A DNA stretch of 64,000 nt from Salsuginibacillus kocurii DSM 18087 (lineage in GTDB: Bacteria > Bacillota > Bacilli > Bacillales > Marinococcaceae), in contig NZ_KB898625.1 of NCBI RefSeq assembly GCF_000377705.1, positions 248,001-312,000 on the forward strand, read 5' to 3'. The translations under genes were made by a program, and so were the position numbers. This document shows, one piece after another, positions 26,304 to 34,121 of the stretch (positions are counted from its first letter, which is position 1; each line of letters starts with the position of its first letter). Under the pieces are notes generated by a model. It saw nothing but the letters and a program-made list of their open reading frames with translations, was not told the DNA's origin and ran no database searches.

Positions 26304-26492
26304 ATGAAACGACGAACGAAACTGACTTTCGGTTTAATTGGAAATATCATTTTAGTCATTTTTGGAGCAGGCATCATCCTGACCGAAAATGTAAGCGGCT
26401 TTGACTGGTTCCTGCCGGGCATTATGCTCACGATTGGGCTTATCGGCACAATTAGTATTGTAAAAGACTTATTCAGCTCGTCCGCGTCTTAA
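26304..26492 (+). CDS. Small two-helix membrane protein
   Basis: A 62-residue protein with two hydrophobic helices (about 8-28 and 34-53), a basic N-terminus (MKRRTKLTF) and a Ser-rich end. GGAGGTTATGC directly precedes the ATG, which supports translation. I do not recognise a family; short two-helix proteins of this kind are common and uncharacterised in Bacillaceae. Confidence 0.6.
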   Translation: MKRRTKLTFGLIGNIILVIFGAGIILTENVSGFDWFLPGIMLTIGLIGTISIVKDLFSSSAS

Positions 26493-26546
26493 TATAATCA
26501 TGATCGGAGAAAGCGGCAAAAGACTCCTTTCTCCTTATCTGCCTGC

Positions 26547-27260
26547 TTACCCTTCCCTTAAAAAAGCTTCGATCTCCTCTTCAGACGACAACTGTTCTAT
26601 CATCCCTTCTTCATTGAAAACAAACAGCTCAGGCAACTCTTCTACATCGTAAAACGTGTCAATATATGGATGTAGTTCTTCATGAACAAGCAGGTCTTCT
26701 GCAAGTAAAAACGAAAATTCCTCGTTTGCTGCCTGCGCGCCATTAACAGCCTCTTTCTCTGGCGTAAATACATGAACTTTTTCGTCTTGATCGCCTTTTG
26801 GCCCGAACAAGGCCAGTACATCGTCTTTCTCCGGCTCTTTGACTTGAATGTGAATGGCATTATGAAGCGGCAATTCTTCGGTCATTAGCGTTTCCAGATC
26901 TCCTGTTTCTGTGATGTCTCGTTCAAAGTCATCACCGAGCCAGATGTTATACAAATAGGTGTAATCCTCGGCTGCCTCTTGCGGCACCTCTGAACCCTCT
27001 GGAGAATAATACGTTGTAAATTCAGCTACATTGAAGCGATACCCTTCAAACACCGCCCCATCAATTCCCAGCTCTCCTTCTTCAAGCAGAGTTTCTTTTG
27101 TAATGCCGGCCCGGGCTTCCGATTCTGCTCCGCTTTCAGCTTCGACTGGTTCTTCTAATGTGCTCACGATGTCCGGCTCTTCGTCTGGCAGTGTAGAGTC
27201 CCCGCCTCCGCAAGCTGTCATCATCAATATACTTCCTATAAGTAAAGTGGCCCGCCGCAC
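26547..27260 (-). CDS. Acidic lipoprotein of unknown function
   Basis: A 237-residue predicted lipoprotein with lipobox MMTAC at about residue 17, a short low-complexity linker rich in Glu and Ala, and a folded part from about residue 50. The end (LPELFVFNEEGMIEQLSSEEEIEAFL) looks like the last strand and helix of a thioredoxin-fold protein, but no CxxC is present. The GTG start follows AAAGGGTG. It is monocistronic. Function unknown. Confidence 0.7.
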   Translation of the reverse strand: MRRATLLIGSILMMTACGGGDSTLPDEEPDIVSTLEEPVEAESGAESEARAGITKETLLEEGELGIDGAVFEGYRFNVAEFTTYYSPEGSEVPQEAAEDYTYLYNIWLGDDFERDITETGDLETLMTEELPLHNAIHIQVKEPEKDDVLALFGPKGDQDEKVHVFTPEKEAVNGAQAANEEFSFLLAEDLLVHEELHPYIDTFYDVEELPELFVFNEEGMIEQLSSEEEIEAFLREG

Positions 27261-27363
27261 CGTTGAACACCCTTTCTTCTATCTACATCCTCAGTAAGTT
27301 TCGCCTATTCTCTCTTTTGCTGTCAAGGGAACCCTTCCCATGCCTCTGAGTAGATCTTTCTAA

Positions 27364-27379
27364 TTAAACGTTTGTTTAA
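27364..27379. promoter_or_regulatory. Palindrome TTAAAC-GTTT-GTTTAA upstream of the BCCT gene
   Basis: A perfect 6-bp inverted repeat with a 4-bp centre, 170 bp before the carrier gene and 100 bp before the lipoprotein gene. It has the shape of a repressor operator, but I cannot name the regulator. Confidence 0.35.
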
Positions 27380-27545
27380 AATTTCCAATCATTTTTCGGT
27401 TTTTAAAATTATTCCGGCTGAAGTGAGTGATTTTAAAACTTCTGCTCATACTAAGAAGCACTCAACCTTACTTACATTCATGTATTCCTAATTGACGGAT
27501 AGAGAACGGAACACCGCACAGAAGATGTGAAGGAGGAAACAGTTT

Positions 27546-29033
27546 ATGAGCAAAGTTTCAGCTGTCTTTTGGGTCGCTATCAGTATTCTTTTTGCGATCG
27601 TAGTTTTTGGGGTGGTGGCGCCGGACTTTCTCGAAGACACCACGTATGCTATGCAAGACTGGATTGCCAACACGCTCGGCTGGTATTACCTACTGATCGT
27701 TTCCGGATTTACACTCGTTTGTCTTTTCTTTGTCGTGAGTCCGTACGGCAAGATCAAATTAGGAAAGCCGGATGATGAACCGGAGTACCGGAACTCCACC
27801 TGGTTCGCCATGATCTTTTCCGCCGGGATGGGGATCGGCCTTGTCTTCTGGGGAGCGGCTGAACCCATTTCGCACTACATGGTGGATGCGCCCATCTCGG
27901 TAGAAGGCACAGATGAATCCATTCTTGAAGCGATGCGGTTTACCTTTTTCCACTGGGGCATCCATGCCTGGGGGATTTATGCCATTGTAGCTCTCTGCCT
28001 TGCTTATTTTAAATTCCGAAGAGGAGCTCCAGGACTTGTCAGCGGCACCTTGTCCCCTTTACTGGGCAAATTTTCAAAAGGTCCGGTTGGCGGCCTTATA
28101 GACGTTATCGCAGTGACGGCCACGGTTATCGGGGTGGCAAGTACGCTCGGGTTCGGGGCCGTGCAGATGGGCGGGGGGTTGAACTACTTGTTTGCTTTAG
28201 GTGAAGGCTTCGGTGTTCAGCTCATCATTATCATCGTTGTCACCGTGCTGTTTATGCTCTCTGCCTCTACCGGGCTGAACAAAGGGATTAAATATTTAAG
28301 TAATGTAAATATGACCCTGGCTGTGCTCATCTTTGCCTTCATGTTTATTTTTGGGCCTACCGTCTTTTCGATGAACTTCTTTACCAATACCCTTGGCACC
28401 TATATTCAAAGCCTTCCGAGCATGAGCTTTCGCATTTCACCACTTGATGCTGACGAACGAGAATGGATCAATAACTGGACCATTTTCTTTTGGGCCTGGT
28501 GGATCGCTTGGTCGCCTTTCGTAGGTTCATTTATTGCCCGTGTATCCAAAGGGCGTACGCTACGTGAATTTGTCCTGGCTGTATTGTTCGTGCCATCGAT
28601 TGTTGGCTTCCTTTGGTTCTCCATCTTTGGCGGGGCAGCTATTTACCTTGAGACCAACGGGGTAGCAGCTATCTCTGAACTGGCGACCGAAGAAGCATTG
28701 TTCGGTGTATTTGATGAATACATGTTCGGTATGGTGATGTCAATTCTTGCGATCATTTTAATCTCTACTTTTTTCATTACTTCCGCGGATTCAGGCACAT
28801 TTATTCTCGGTATGCAAACGACCGATGGTTCTTTAACGCCGCCACGTTTGGTAAAACTTGTCTGGGGGCTGATGTTGTCCGCAACAGCAGCGATCTTACT
28901 ATATTCCGGTGGACTGCAGGCGCTGGAAAATGCGCTTATAATCGCCGCTCTGCCCTTCTCCATCATTATGATTTTGATGATCATATCACTTATTAAAGCG
29001 TTGCAAGAAGAACGTTCCAAAGTAAAATCCTAG
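27546..29033 (+). CDS. opuD: BCCT family betaine/carnitine/choline transporter
   Basis: A 495-residue twelve-helix carrier of the BCCT family, which imports glycine betaine or related compatible solutes with Na+ and protects against osmotic stress. Clear motifs are MGIGLVFWGAAEPISHY, FFHWGIHAWGIYA, the Trp-rich WTIFFWAWWIAWSPFVGSFIARVSKGRT and the GMQTT segment. The C-terminal tail (EERSKVKS) is short, so osmosensing through a long tail as in BetP is unlikely. GAAGGAGGAAAC precedes the ATG. The symbol follows the B. subtilis homologue and the substrate is not proven. Confidence 0.92.
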   Translation: MSKVSAVFWVAISILFAIVVFGVVAPDFLEDTTYAMQDWIANTLGWYYLLIVSGFTLVCLFFVVSPYGKIKLGKPDDEPEYRNSTWFAMIFSAGMGIGLVFWGAAEPISHYMVDAPISVEGTDESILEAMRFTFFHWGIHAWGIYAIVALCLAYFKFRRGAPGLVSGTLSPLLGKFSKGPVGGLIDVIAVTATVIGVASTLGFGAVQMGGGLNYLFALGEGFGVQLIIIIVVTVLFMLSASTGLNKGIKYLSNVNMTLAVLIFAFMFIFGPTVFSMNFFTNTLGTYIQSLPSMSFRISPLDADEREWINNWTIFFWAWWIAWSPFVGSFIARVSKGRTLREFVLAVLFVPSIVGFLWFSIFGGAAIYLETNGVAAISELATEEALFGVFDEYMFGMVMSILAIILISTFFITSADSGTFILGMQTTDGSLTPPRLVKLVWGLMLSATAAILLYSGGLQALENALIIAALPFSIIMILMIISLIKALQEERSKVKS

Positions 29034-29090
29034 TTGGCCGGCTTGCAGGCGCCTCGCCTAATTTGGTTGTTCATATTCTTAACAAACTAA

Positions 29091-29119
29091 ATGGAGCTGT
29101 CCATGATGGAGAGCTCCAT
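29091..29119 (+). terminator. Hairpin after the BCCT gene
   Basis: Perfect 8-bp stem ATGGAGCT/AGCTCCAT followed by ACTTTTCC, about 60 nt after the stop. A convergent gene ends at 29157. Confidence 0.5.
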
Positions 29120-29156
29120 ACTTTTCCGGCATTCCTTTACCGATATTACAAAGTAG

Positions 29157-29627
29157 TTATAACTCTTTATACATGTAATAAATGTCCACAGGTCCATCAC
29201 CTGAATTTTTAAAATAGTAATGACGGTTTCTTTGATAATTTAACGCTTCATAATCCAAATGATTCATGCACTCATCGCTTTGGACACGACAGCAAATATA
29301 GTTATTCCCCTTTTCTTTAGCCATCCCTTCCAAATAACCAATTAATTCTTGTTCTATTTTATGTCCGCGATATTCGATCACAACAGACAATTTATAAAAT
29401 TCAATGTGATCCTTTTTTTCTGTAAATTGTACCGCTCCGGCAGGGCCGGCTGGAACGTAGTATATCAGAGCTTGAGAGGTACTTGATCTTAACTCTTGCT
29501 CAAGTAAACTCGAAGGCTCAAAACTTTCCTTTGGAGGGGGGCTTTGTTTACGGGAAGCCCAGTTGTTATAAGCTAAAAGTTTTAAAACAAGGTCCGCGTC
29601 CGCAGGTGCCGCATGCTGTATCGTCAT
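29157..29627 (-). CDS. GNAT family acetyltransferase
   Basis: A 156-residue protein of GNAT type. The acetyl-CoA-binding region is visible as YKLSVVIEYRGHKIEQELIGYLEGMAKEKGNNYICC (motif A, with RGHKI in the place of the usual Q/RxxGxG/A) followed by a YEALNYQRNRHYYFKN motif B. ATG at 29627 has GGGAGGGG upstream; a longer frame adds no fold. The substrate is unknown. A very small frame lies 22 nt upstream on the same strand. Confidence 0.8.
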   Translation of the reverse strand: MTIQHAAPADADLVLKLLAYNNWASRKQSPPPKESFEPSSLLEQELRSSTSQALIYYVPAGPAGAVQFTEKKDHIEFYKLSVVIEYRGHKIEQELIGYLEGMAKEKGNNYICCRVQSDECMNHLDYEALNYQRNRHYYFKNSGDGPVDIYYMYKEL

Positions 29628-29649
29628 ATTTCCCCTCCCATACTTTTCT

Positions 29650-29784
29650 TCAGTTGACTTTGCTCCTCGTTGTTTCCGCACCGGGGCTTATTCTTTTTTT
29701 CCTGTTATGAGACTCTTTTAAACGAGCTACATTCTTTATCATAATACTTCCATCTTCACAATCTATCGTTGCGATAGAAACCAT
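29650..29784 (-). CDS. Possible small protein upstream of the acetyltransferase
   Basis: A 44-residue frame (MVSIATIDCEDGSIMIKNVA..., basic C-terminus) with GGAG eight bases before the ATG, ending 22 nt before the acetyltransferase. The open frame extends farther upstream without a standard start. I recognise no family. It may be a leader peptide, a gene remnant or chance. Confidence 0.3.
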   Translation of the reverse strand: MVSIATIDCEDGSIMIKNVARLKESHNRKKRISPGAETTRSKVN

Positions 29785-29878
29785 CTCCTTGTCTCCATTA
29801 ACGTAAATAACTGCCAGGCTTACTCCACCTCAATACCAGGCTCCTGGCCTTAACTTATTCCGAGCAACAAAACCTACC

Positions 29879-29907
29879 TTGTGAAATATGAAATAAAAGC
29901 TTATGAT
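29879..29907 (+). promoter_or_regulatory. SigA-type promoter of tRNA-Arg
   Basis: TTGTGA (29879-29884), 17-bp spacer, TATGAT (29902-29907), about 60 bp before the tRNA. Confidence 0.65.
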
Positions 29908-29967
29908 ATTATATACACGAAGAATTTTCTACCTAAACGTGGAAGCTTCTGTTTCTTCCAAAAATAG

Positions 29968-30042
29968 GCCCTGATAGCTCAGAGGAAGAGCAACAGCCTC
30001 CTAAGCTGTAGGTCGCAGGTTCGAATCCTGCTCAGGGCGCCA
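29968..30042 (+). tRNA. tRNA-Arg (anticodon CCU)
   Basis: A complete cloverleaf: acceptor GCCCTGA/TCAGGGC, D-stem GCTC/GAGC, anticodon stem ACAGC/GCTGT enclosing CTCCTAA (anticodon CCT in DNA), T-arm GCAGG-TTCGAAT-CCTGC, encoded CCA. It reads AGG codons and stands alone. A pyrimidine-rich stretch with a T-run follows and could end transcription. Confidence 0.96.
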
Positions 30043-30195
30043 CTCCTCCTTTTTTTCTATAACCCGACCGCCACCCTTTTCTCTAATTCCTGCTTAAATT
30101 GGACAAATTTCACCAAAGCTTAAGAAACGTAGCAGATGTTCCCCTCATACCAGGACTAATCCTTATTTTTAGTAATTAAGACTACTAGGAACCTT

Positions 30196-30224
30196 TTGAC
30201 CCAACCGGGTATTTTTATTACATT
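30196..30224 (+). promoter_or_regulatory. SigA-type promoter of the glycine-betaine-type binding protein gene
   Basis: TTGACC (30196-30201), 17-bp spacer, TACATT (30219-30224), about 55 nt before the GTG start at 30279. Confidence 0.55.
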
Positions 30225-30278
30225 ATGGGAGTTACACATAACGTAGTTCCAACTAATAGGAAGCAGGAGGCGACTGGT

Positions 30279-31226
30279 GTGAAAAAGCATACCTTGCTCT
30301 GGGACAAATTGTTTATCGTGAGTACATTGGTGCTTAGCGCGTGCGGGGAAGAAGAGAGCGCAGACGATACAGTGGACCCAGCTGAAGATGAAGAAGAAGT
30401 TGAGGAGGAGTCAGGAGACGAAGAAGCGGAAGAAGACGCACCCGCTCCTGAAGATACCGACCCGATCGAGATTGGTTATAACAATTGGGCAGAAAACATT
30501 GCCGTCTCTAACATGTGGAAGCTTCTGCTTGAAGAAGAAGGGTATGAGGTAGAATTGACCAATTTAGAAAAAACGGGAGTGTTTGCCGGCGTAGCCAGCG
30601 GTGACCTTGATATCGGTACCGAAGTTTGGCTCCCGCATACCGATGAACCCCACATTGAAGAATACGGTGATGACTTTGCGATCCAAGACTTATGGTATGA
30701 AAATACTGAGCTAGGGCTGGTCGTGCCCGAATATATGGAAGATATCGAATCGATTGAAGACCTGCATGAGTATGAAGAAGAACTCAATCAAAACATTGTC
30801 GGCATTGAGCCCGGGGCCGCGCTGATGGAAAATACGGAAGTGGTTCTTGAAGAATATGAGCTTGATTATGATTTGCAATCGTCTTCCGAACAAGCGATGA
30901 TGACGGAATTAGATAGTGCGTACCAGAATGAAGAACCAATTGTAGTCACTTTATGGAGTCCACACTGGGCATTCGCTGACTACGACCTCAAATATTTAGA
31001 GGATACAGAAGGAATTTACGGGGAAGCGGACGATATAGTCTTTATTACAAGAGAAGGCTTTGACAAAGAGTACGCACCTGTCATCGAATGGATGAACAAT
31101 TCTTTCTTTGATGACGAATCGTTGGGCGAATTAATGTCAATCATTAATGACCTCGAGGACCCAGAAGAAGGTGCGGCGGAATGGATTGAAGAAAACCGCG
31201 AGCTAGTAGACGAATGGATTGATTAA
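30279..31226 (+). CDS. OpuAC/ProX-like glycine betaine-binding lipoprotein
   Basis: A 315-residue extracellular binding protein of the quaternary-ammonium ABC family. A lipobox (LVLSACG) is followed by an acidic linker of about 40 residues, then the substrate domain with aromatic motifs IGYNNWAENI, EVWLPHTDEP, IQDLWYENTELGLV and TLWSPHWAF that form the Trp cage in this family. I start at the GTG at 30279 with AGGAGG eight bases upstream. No ATPase or permease gene lies nearby, so it is an orphan that must use a transporter encoded elsewhere. Confidence 0.87.
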   Translation: MKKHTLLWDKLFIVSTLVLSACGEEESADDTVDPAEDEEEVEEESGDEEAEEDAPAPEDTDPIEIGYNNWAENIAVSNMWKLLLEEEGYEVELTNLEKTGVFAGVASGDLDIGTEVWLPHTDEPHIEEYGDDFAIQDLWYENTELGLVVPEYMEDIESIEDLHEYEEELNQNIVGIEPGAALMENTEVVLEEYELDYDLQSSSEQAMMTELDSAYQNEEPIVVTLWSPHWAFADYDLKYLEDTEGIYGEADDIVFITREGFDKEYAPVIEWMNNSFFDDESLGELMSIINDLEDPEEGAAEWIEENRELVDEWID

Positions 31227-31236
31227 AAATGGAGAA

Positions 31237-31267
31237 ATCAGCCGCGAGGATAAAGGTCACGGCTGGT
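31237..31267 (+). terminator. Terminator after the binding-protein gene
   Basis: Stem ATCAGCCGCGA/TCACGGCTGGT followed by six T, 10 nt after the stop codon. Confidence 0.85.
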
Positions 31268-31498
31268 TTTTTCATGGGCAAGAGAACAACAGAGATATAT
31301 TTTCTCGCCCAGTTACGAAAGCAGCGGTGGCAGGTGGTGATAGGGACCTCCTGGATAGAAGCACTGACTCAAACCACTCTATTGAATACTTACATTTAGC
31401 TACAAAACGGATTATATGTGTTAGCCCAAGGCGCGTTTTTCACCGGGCCTGTCCTTCGTTTCTGCAGCGTCCCTACTCTCTACCACGGTGAGCTTTCT

Positions 31499-32122
31499 CT
31501 ACTCCTGATCTTTCGGAAGTTTAAAGGCCGGAGAAAGGGAAGCGTAGTCTCCTGCTAACCGGGCTAGCGGCTTCCACTCGTCAATGGCTGTTCGGTAGTT
31601 TCCTGCATAAGCTTCATCGTCTATGTGTACAGAAACCACTTCCCCAAGCACAAGGTGGTCGCTGCCTACAGGAATGATCTGGTTGAGCTTGCATTCAAAG
31701 GCAATAGGCGAAGCTTCAACAATCGGAATGTCCACTTCTTTTGCCTTCACTGTTTTCAGGCCGGCCAGGTTAAACTCGTCAACTTCAGGGTCAACGTGTT
31801 TGCTGGATTCATGCATTTGATTACCGAGCGCTTCTGGCACCACTTGGATGACATACTCTTCCTGCGCTTCGATATTTAGGAGCGTGTCTTTCGTGGTTCC
31901 TTCTCGTTCAGCCACACCCGGTCCAATCGATACTAACAAAACAGGTGGCTGCCTAGATGCTACCGTAAAGAAGCTAAACGGCGCGAGATTGTAAACCCCC
32001 TCCTTGCTTTTCGATGAAACCCAGGCGATAGGGCGCGGCACTACCGAACCGATCATTAATTTATACATTTCTTGGACTTCAAGATCCTGTGGTTGAAACG
32101 TATGGGCGTTTTGATGAGGCAT
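31499..32122 (-). CDS. Flavin reductase-like (FMN-binding split barrel) protein
   Basis: A 207-residue protein of the flavin reductase-like domain family: MIGSVVPRPIAWVSSKSKEGVYNLAPFSFFTVASRQPPVL, then TTKDTLLNIEAQEEYVIQVV and HLVLGEVVSVHIDD. Members bind FMN non-covalently and act as reductases or as poorly defined flavoproteins (B. subtilis YwrF type). The ATG at 32122 follows AAAAGGAG; the frame upstream of it has no support. It is monocistronic. The natural electron acceptor is unknown. Confidence 0.87.
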   Translation of the reverse strand: MPHQNAHTFQPQDLEVQEMYKLMIGSVVPRPIAWVSSKSKEGVYNLAPFSFFTVASRQPPVLLVSIGPGVAEREGTTKDTLLNIEAQEEYVIQVVPEALGNQMHESSKHVDPEVDEFNLAGLKTVKAKEVDIPIVEASPIAFECKLNQIIPVGSDHLVLGEVVSVHIDDEAYAGNYRTAIDEWKPLARLAGDYASLSPAFKLPKDQE

Positions 32123-32273
32123 ACATAAACTCCTTTTAAAAGTGACGTACATACGGCTTTGACCCCACGCTCGCCTAAAAGACACTCAAGCTCTTCTTCC
32201 TCTTTAATCGTAGAAAAGATTGAATAAAAAGACAACTATTTAGTGAATGAAGATTTCATTTCTTACAAAAGCT

Positions 32274-32533
32274 GAATCAATTTCATAATGACGTTTTATA
32301 AGAATAAACGAATACTATTTATTTTTTATTTACTATATGGAATTTAAAAAGTGACTGAAACGTAAGACGGCGACTCCCAGAGGATAAAGCGCAGTCTGAA
32401 GATCCACTTTTCCGATGGCTTTACATCGAAAAAGTGAGCTGAAGACAAGCCCTCGGGAATGCGCCGGTCTGAAGTGAAGGTCACATTCATTATTCCGCTT
32501 TGAATATCTTATTTTGAATGATGAAATTGATTC
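32274..32533. mobile_element. MITE-like element, copy 1, with 7-bp target duplication
   Basis: A 260-bp non-coding element bounded by perfect 13-bp inverted repeats GAATCAATTTCAT/ATGAAATTGATTC and flanked on both sides by AAAAGCT (32267-32273, 32534-32540), a target-site duplication. An inverted, diverged copy lies at 63196-63461. No transposase is inside, so it must have been moved by an enzyme encoded elsewhere. Confidence 0.85.
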
Positions 32534-32623
32534 AAAAGCTATTATAATAAATGATATGAACATGTACCTGATTCAATACTGAGACAAATTAACTGACCTC
32601 AGTAAAAAACAGGAGGCGATTAT

Positions 32624-33403
32624 ATGACAACTTCCCAACTTACTGTTGCTGCCATTCAGATGAAAGCGACCCCCTTTACTAAAGAAACAAACCTCCAAAA
32701 AGCCGAGCAATTAATCGAACAAGCTGCTCGACAGCATGCTTCGCTCATCGTACTCCCCGAACTTTTTTCTACCGGTTATGCGGTAGCCGTACAGGATCAA
32801 GCGTTAAGTGAACCGATTCCAGGCCCTACAACAACACGGTTACATACAATATGCCAACGGTTCAACATCACAGTGGCTGGCGGCATAATAGAACAAAGCA
32901 GCGTAGCAGGTGTGCTGTATAACACCACTGTAGTGATCAGTCCAGAGGGTGTGACGGGTAAGTATCGCAAAACGTATTTGTGGGGAGACGAAAAAAACCG
33001 TTTTCGAGCCGGTACACATACTCAACCTTTACTAGAAGCCGCTTCGCTTAAGCTGGGCACTCAGATCTGTTATGAAATCGGGTTCCCAGAACCTGCGCGC
33101 GCGCTCACTACAGCTGGAATCGATTTGTTGCTCGTCAATGCCGCTTTCAGCCAAAAGCGTATCTATGCGTGGGACATTGCTACACGGGCCCGTGCCTTGG
33201 AAAATGGACTGTTTGTTATTGGTTCAAATCAAGCGGGCACCGACGACTTCTCTGCTTTCGGTGGCCAATCTCGAATCGTAAACCCGCAAGGCCAGGTAGT
33301 GGTTGAAGCCACAGCTGAAGATCAAGCCATTGTGACAGAGATCGACTTAAGCGAAACACCTTTACAGCGCCAGGACCTTCCTTATTTAAGAGATTTAAAA
33401 TGA
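32624..33403 (+). CDS. Carbon-nitrogen hydrolase (nitrilase superfamily)
   Basis: A 259-residue cytosolic amidase of the nitrilase superfamily. The Glu-Lys-Cys triad is present in LIVLPELFSTGY (Glu), GKYRKTYLWGDE (Lys) and LGTQICYEIGFPEPAR (Cys). Small members of this size include omega-amidases and YafV-like enzymes; the exact amide cannot be told. AGGAGGCG precedes the ATG. It is monocistronic and lies directly downstream of the MITE, which separates it from its original upstream region. Confidence 0.88.
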   Translation: MTTSQLTVAAIQMKATPFTKETNLQKAEQLIEQAARQHASLIVLPELFSTGYAVAVQDQALSEPIPGPTTTRLHTICQRFNITVAGGIIEQSSVAGVLYNTTVVISPEGVTGKYRKTYLWGDEKNRFRAGTHTQPLLEAASLKLGTQICYEIGFPEPARALTTAGIDLLLVNAAFSQKRIYAWDIATRARALENGLFVIGSNQAGTDDFSAFGGQSRIVNPQGQVVVEATAEDQAIVTEIDLSETPLQRQDLPYLRDLK

Positions 33404-33740
33404 CTGGTTAAAAATAGTAAAAACGCCAGCATATAAATGAAGAGGTCTAGTTATATCGTTCAAAATTAGCAGCTTCTTGCGCCCCCTTTTTCCGGACTTA
33501 CACCTGGTCTTCTTTTTAGAGCGAAGACTACGGTTTTAAGTCCGGCTCATACATACGTTTTTGGTCTCTGCTTTCTCAACTATATCTGTGACACCGACAT
33601 TAAATCTGTCACTTTATCTTCTTGATCCTCGCAAAAACAGCTGCTTGATGCCTCTCAAACCTCAAATGGATCTCTTGAGAACTCCTCTTTTTTTGTATTC
33701 TTTACCTTATCCCCCTTTACGAACACATGATTTTTAGTTA
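33404..33740. other. Gene-free region with a long imperfect hairpin
   Basis: No gene is seen. An imperfect inverted repeat of about 22 bp (33492-33512 with 33523-33545; CCGGACTTA at the outer ends, GTCTTC/GAAGAC at the inner ends) surrounds a 10-nt loop. It lacks a T-tract in either direction and may be a small palindromic element or structured RNA. Confidence 0.45.
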
Positions 33741-33751
33741 GTATACTATTT

Positions 33752-33772
33752 AAAGCGTAATGATTACGATTT
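33752..33772. promoter_or_regulatory. Zur box before rpsN
   Basis: The palindrome CGTAATGATTACG, flanked by AAAG and ATTT, matches the Zur operator of B. subtilis (TCGTAATNATTACGA core). TATACT at 33742-33747 just upstream is a likely -10, so bound Zur would block transcription start. Confidence 0.85.
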
Positions 33773-33792
33773 TCGTATGGAAGGTGATGAAT

Positions 33793-34062
33793 TTGGCAAA
33801 GAAATCAAAAATTGCAAAAGAAAGAAAGCGGCAAGAACTAGTGGCAAAATATGCGGACTTGAGGAAAGAATTAAAGGAAAAAGGGGATTATGAAGCGCTT
33901 AAAAAACTGCCGCGTGACTCCTCCCCTACCCGTCTTACGAGAAGATGTGAAATGACAGGCAGGCCCCGTGGTGTGATAAGAAAATTTAAACTTTCTCGCA
34001 TTGCCTTTAGAGAACTGGCACACAAAGGACAGATCCCCGGGGTAAAAAAATCAAGTTGGTAA
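33793..34062 (+). CDS. rpsN: Zinc-independent ribosomal protein S14 paralogue
   Basis: An 89-residue S14 of the long, cysteine-free type ([53 protein letters not shown]), equivalent to B. subtilis RpsNB/YhzA. In zinc-starved cells this form replaces the zinc-binding S14 in new ribosomes and frees zinc. The start is TTG at 33793, giving the usual AKKSKI N-terminus; AAGGTGATG lies at the right distance and overlaps an in-frame ATG at 33787. A Zur box precedes it, which agrees with the known control. Confidence 0.93.
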   Translation: MAKKSKIAKERKRQELVAKYADLRKELKEKGDYEALKKLPRDSSPTRLTRRCEMTGRPRGVIRKFKLSRIAFRELAHKGQIPGVKKSSW

Positions 34063-34082
34063 GTCGGCAGCTAGTAGAAAAA

Positions 34083-34111
34083 GCGCTCCCCTATGTACGT
34101 AGGGGAAGCGC
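34083..34111 (+). terminator. Bidirectional terminator between rpsN and the FAD gene
   Basis: Stem GCGCTCCCCTA/TAGGGGAAGCGC with AAAAA before and CTTTTT after. It serves rpsN on + and the convergent FAD oxidoreductase on -. Confidence 0.85.
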
Positions 34112-34121
34112 CTTTTTCACG

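Noticed and set aside
31219-31491. 90-codon open frame on + after the binding-protein gene
   Set aside because: It runs across a strong terminator and has no ribosome binding site of its own.
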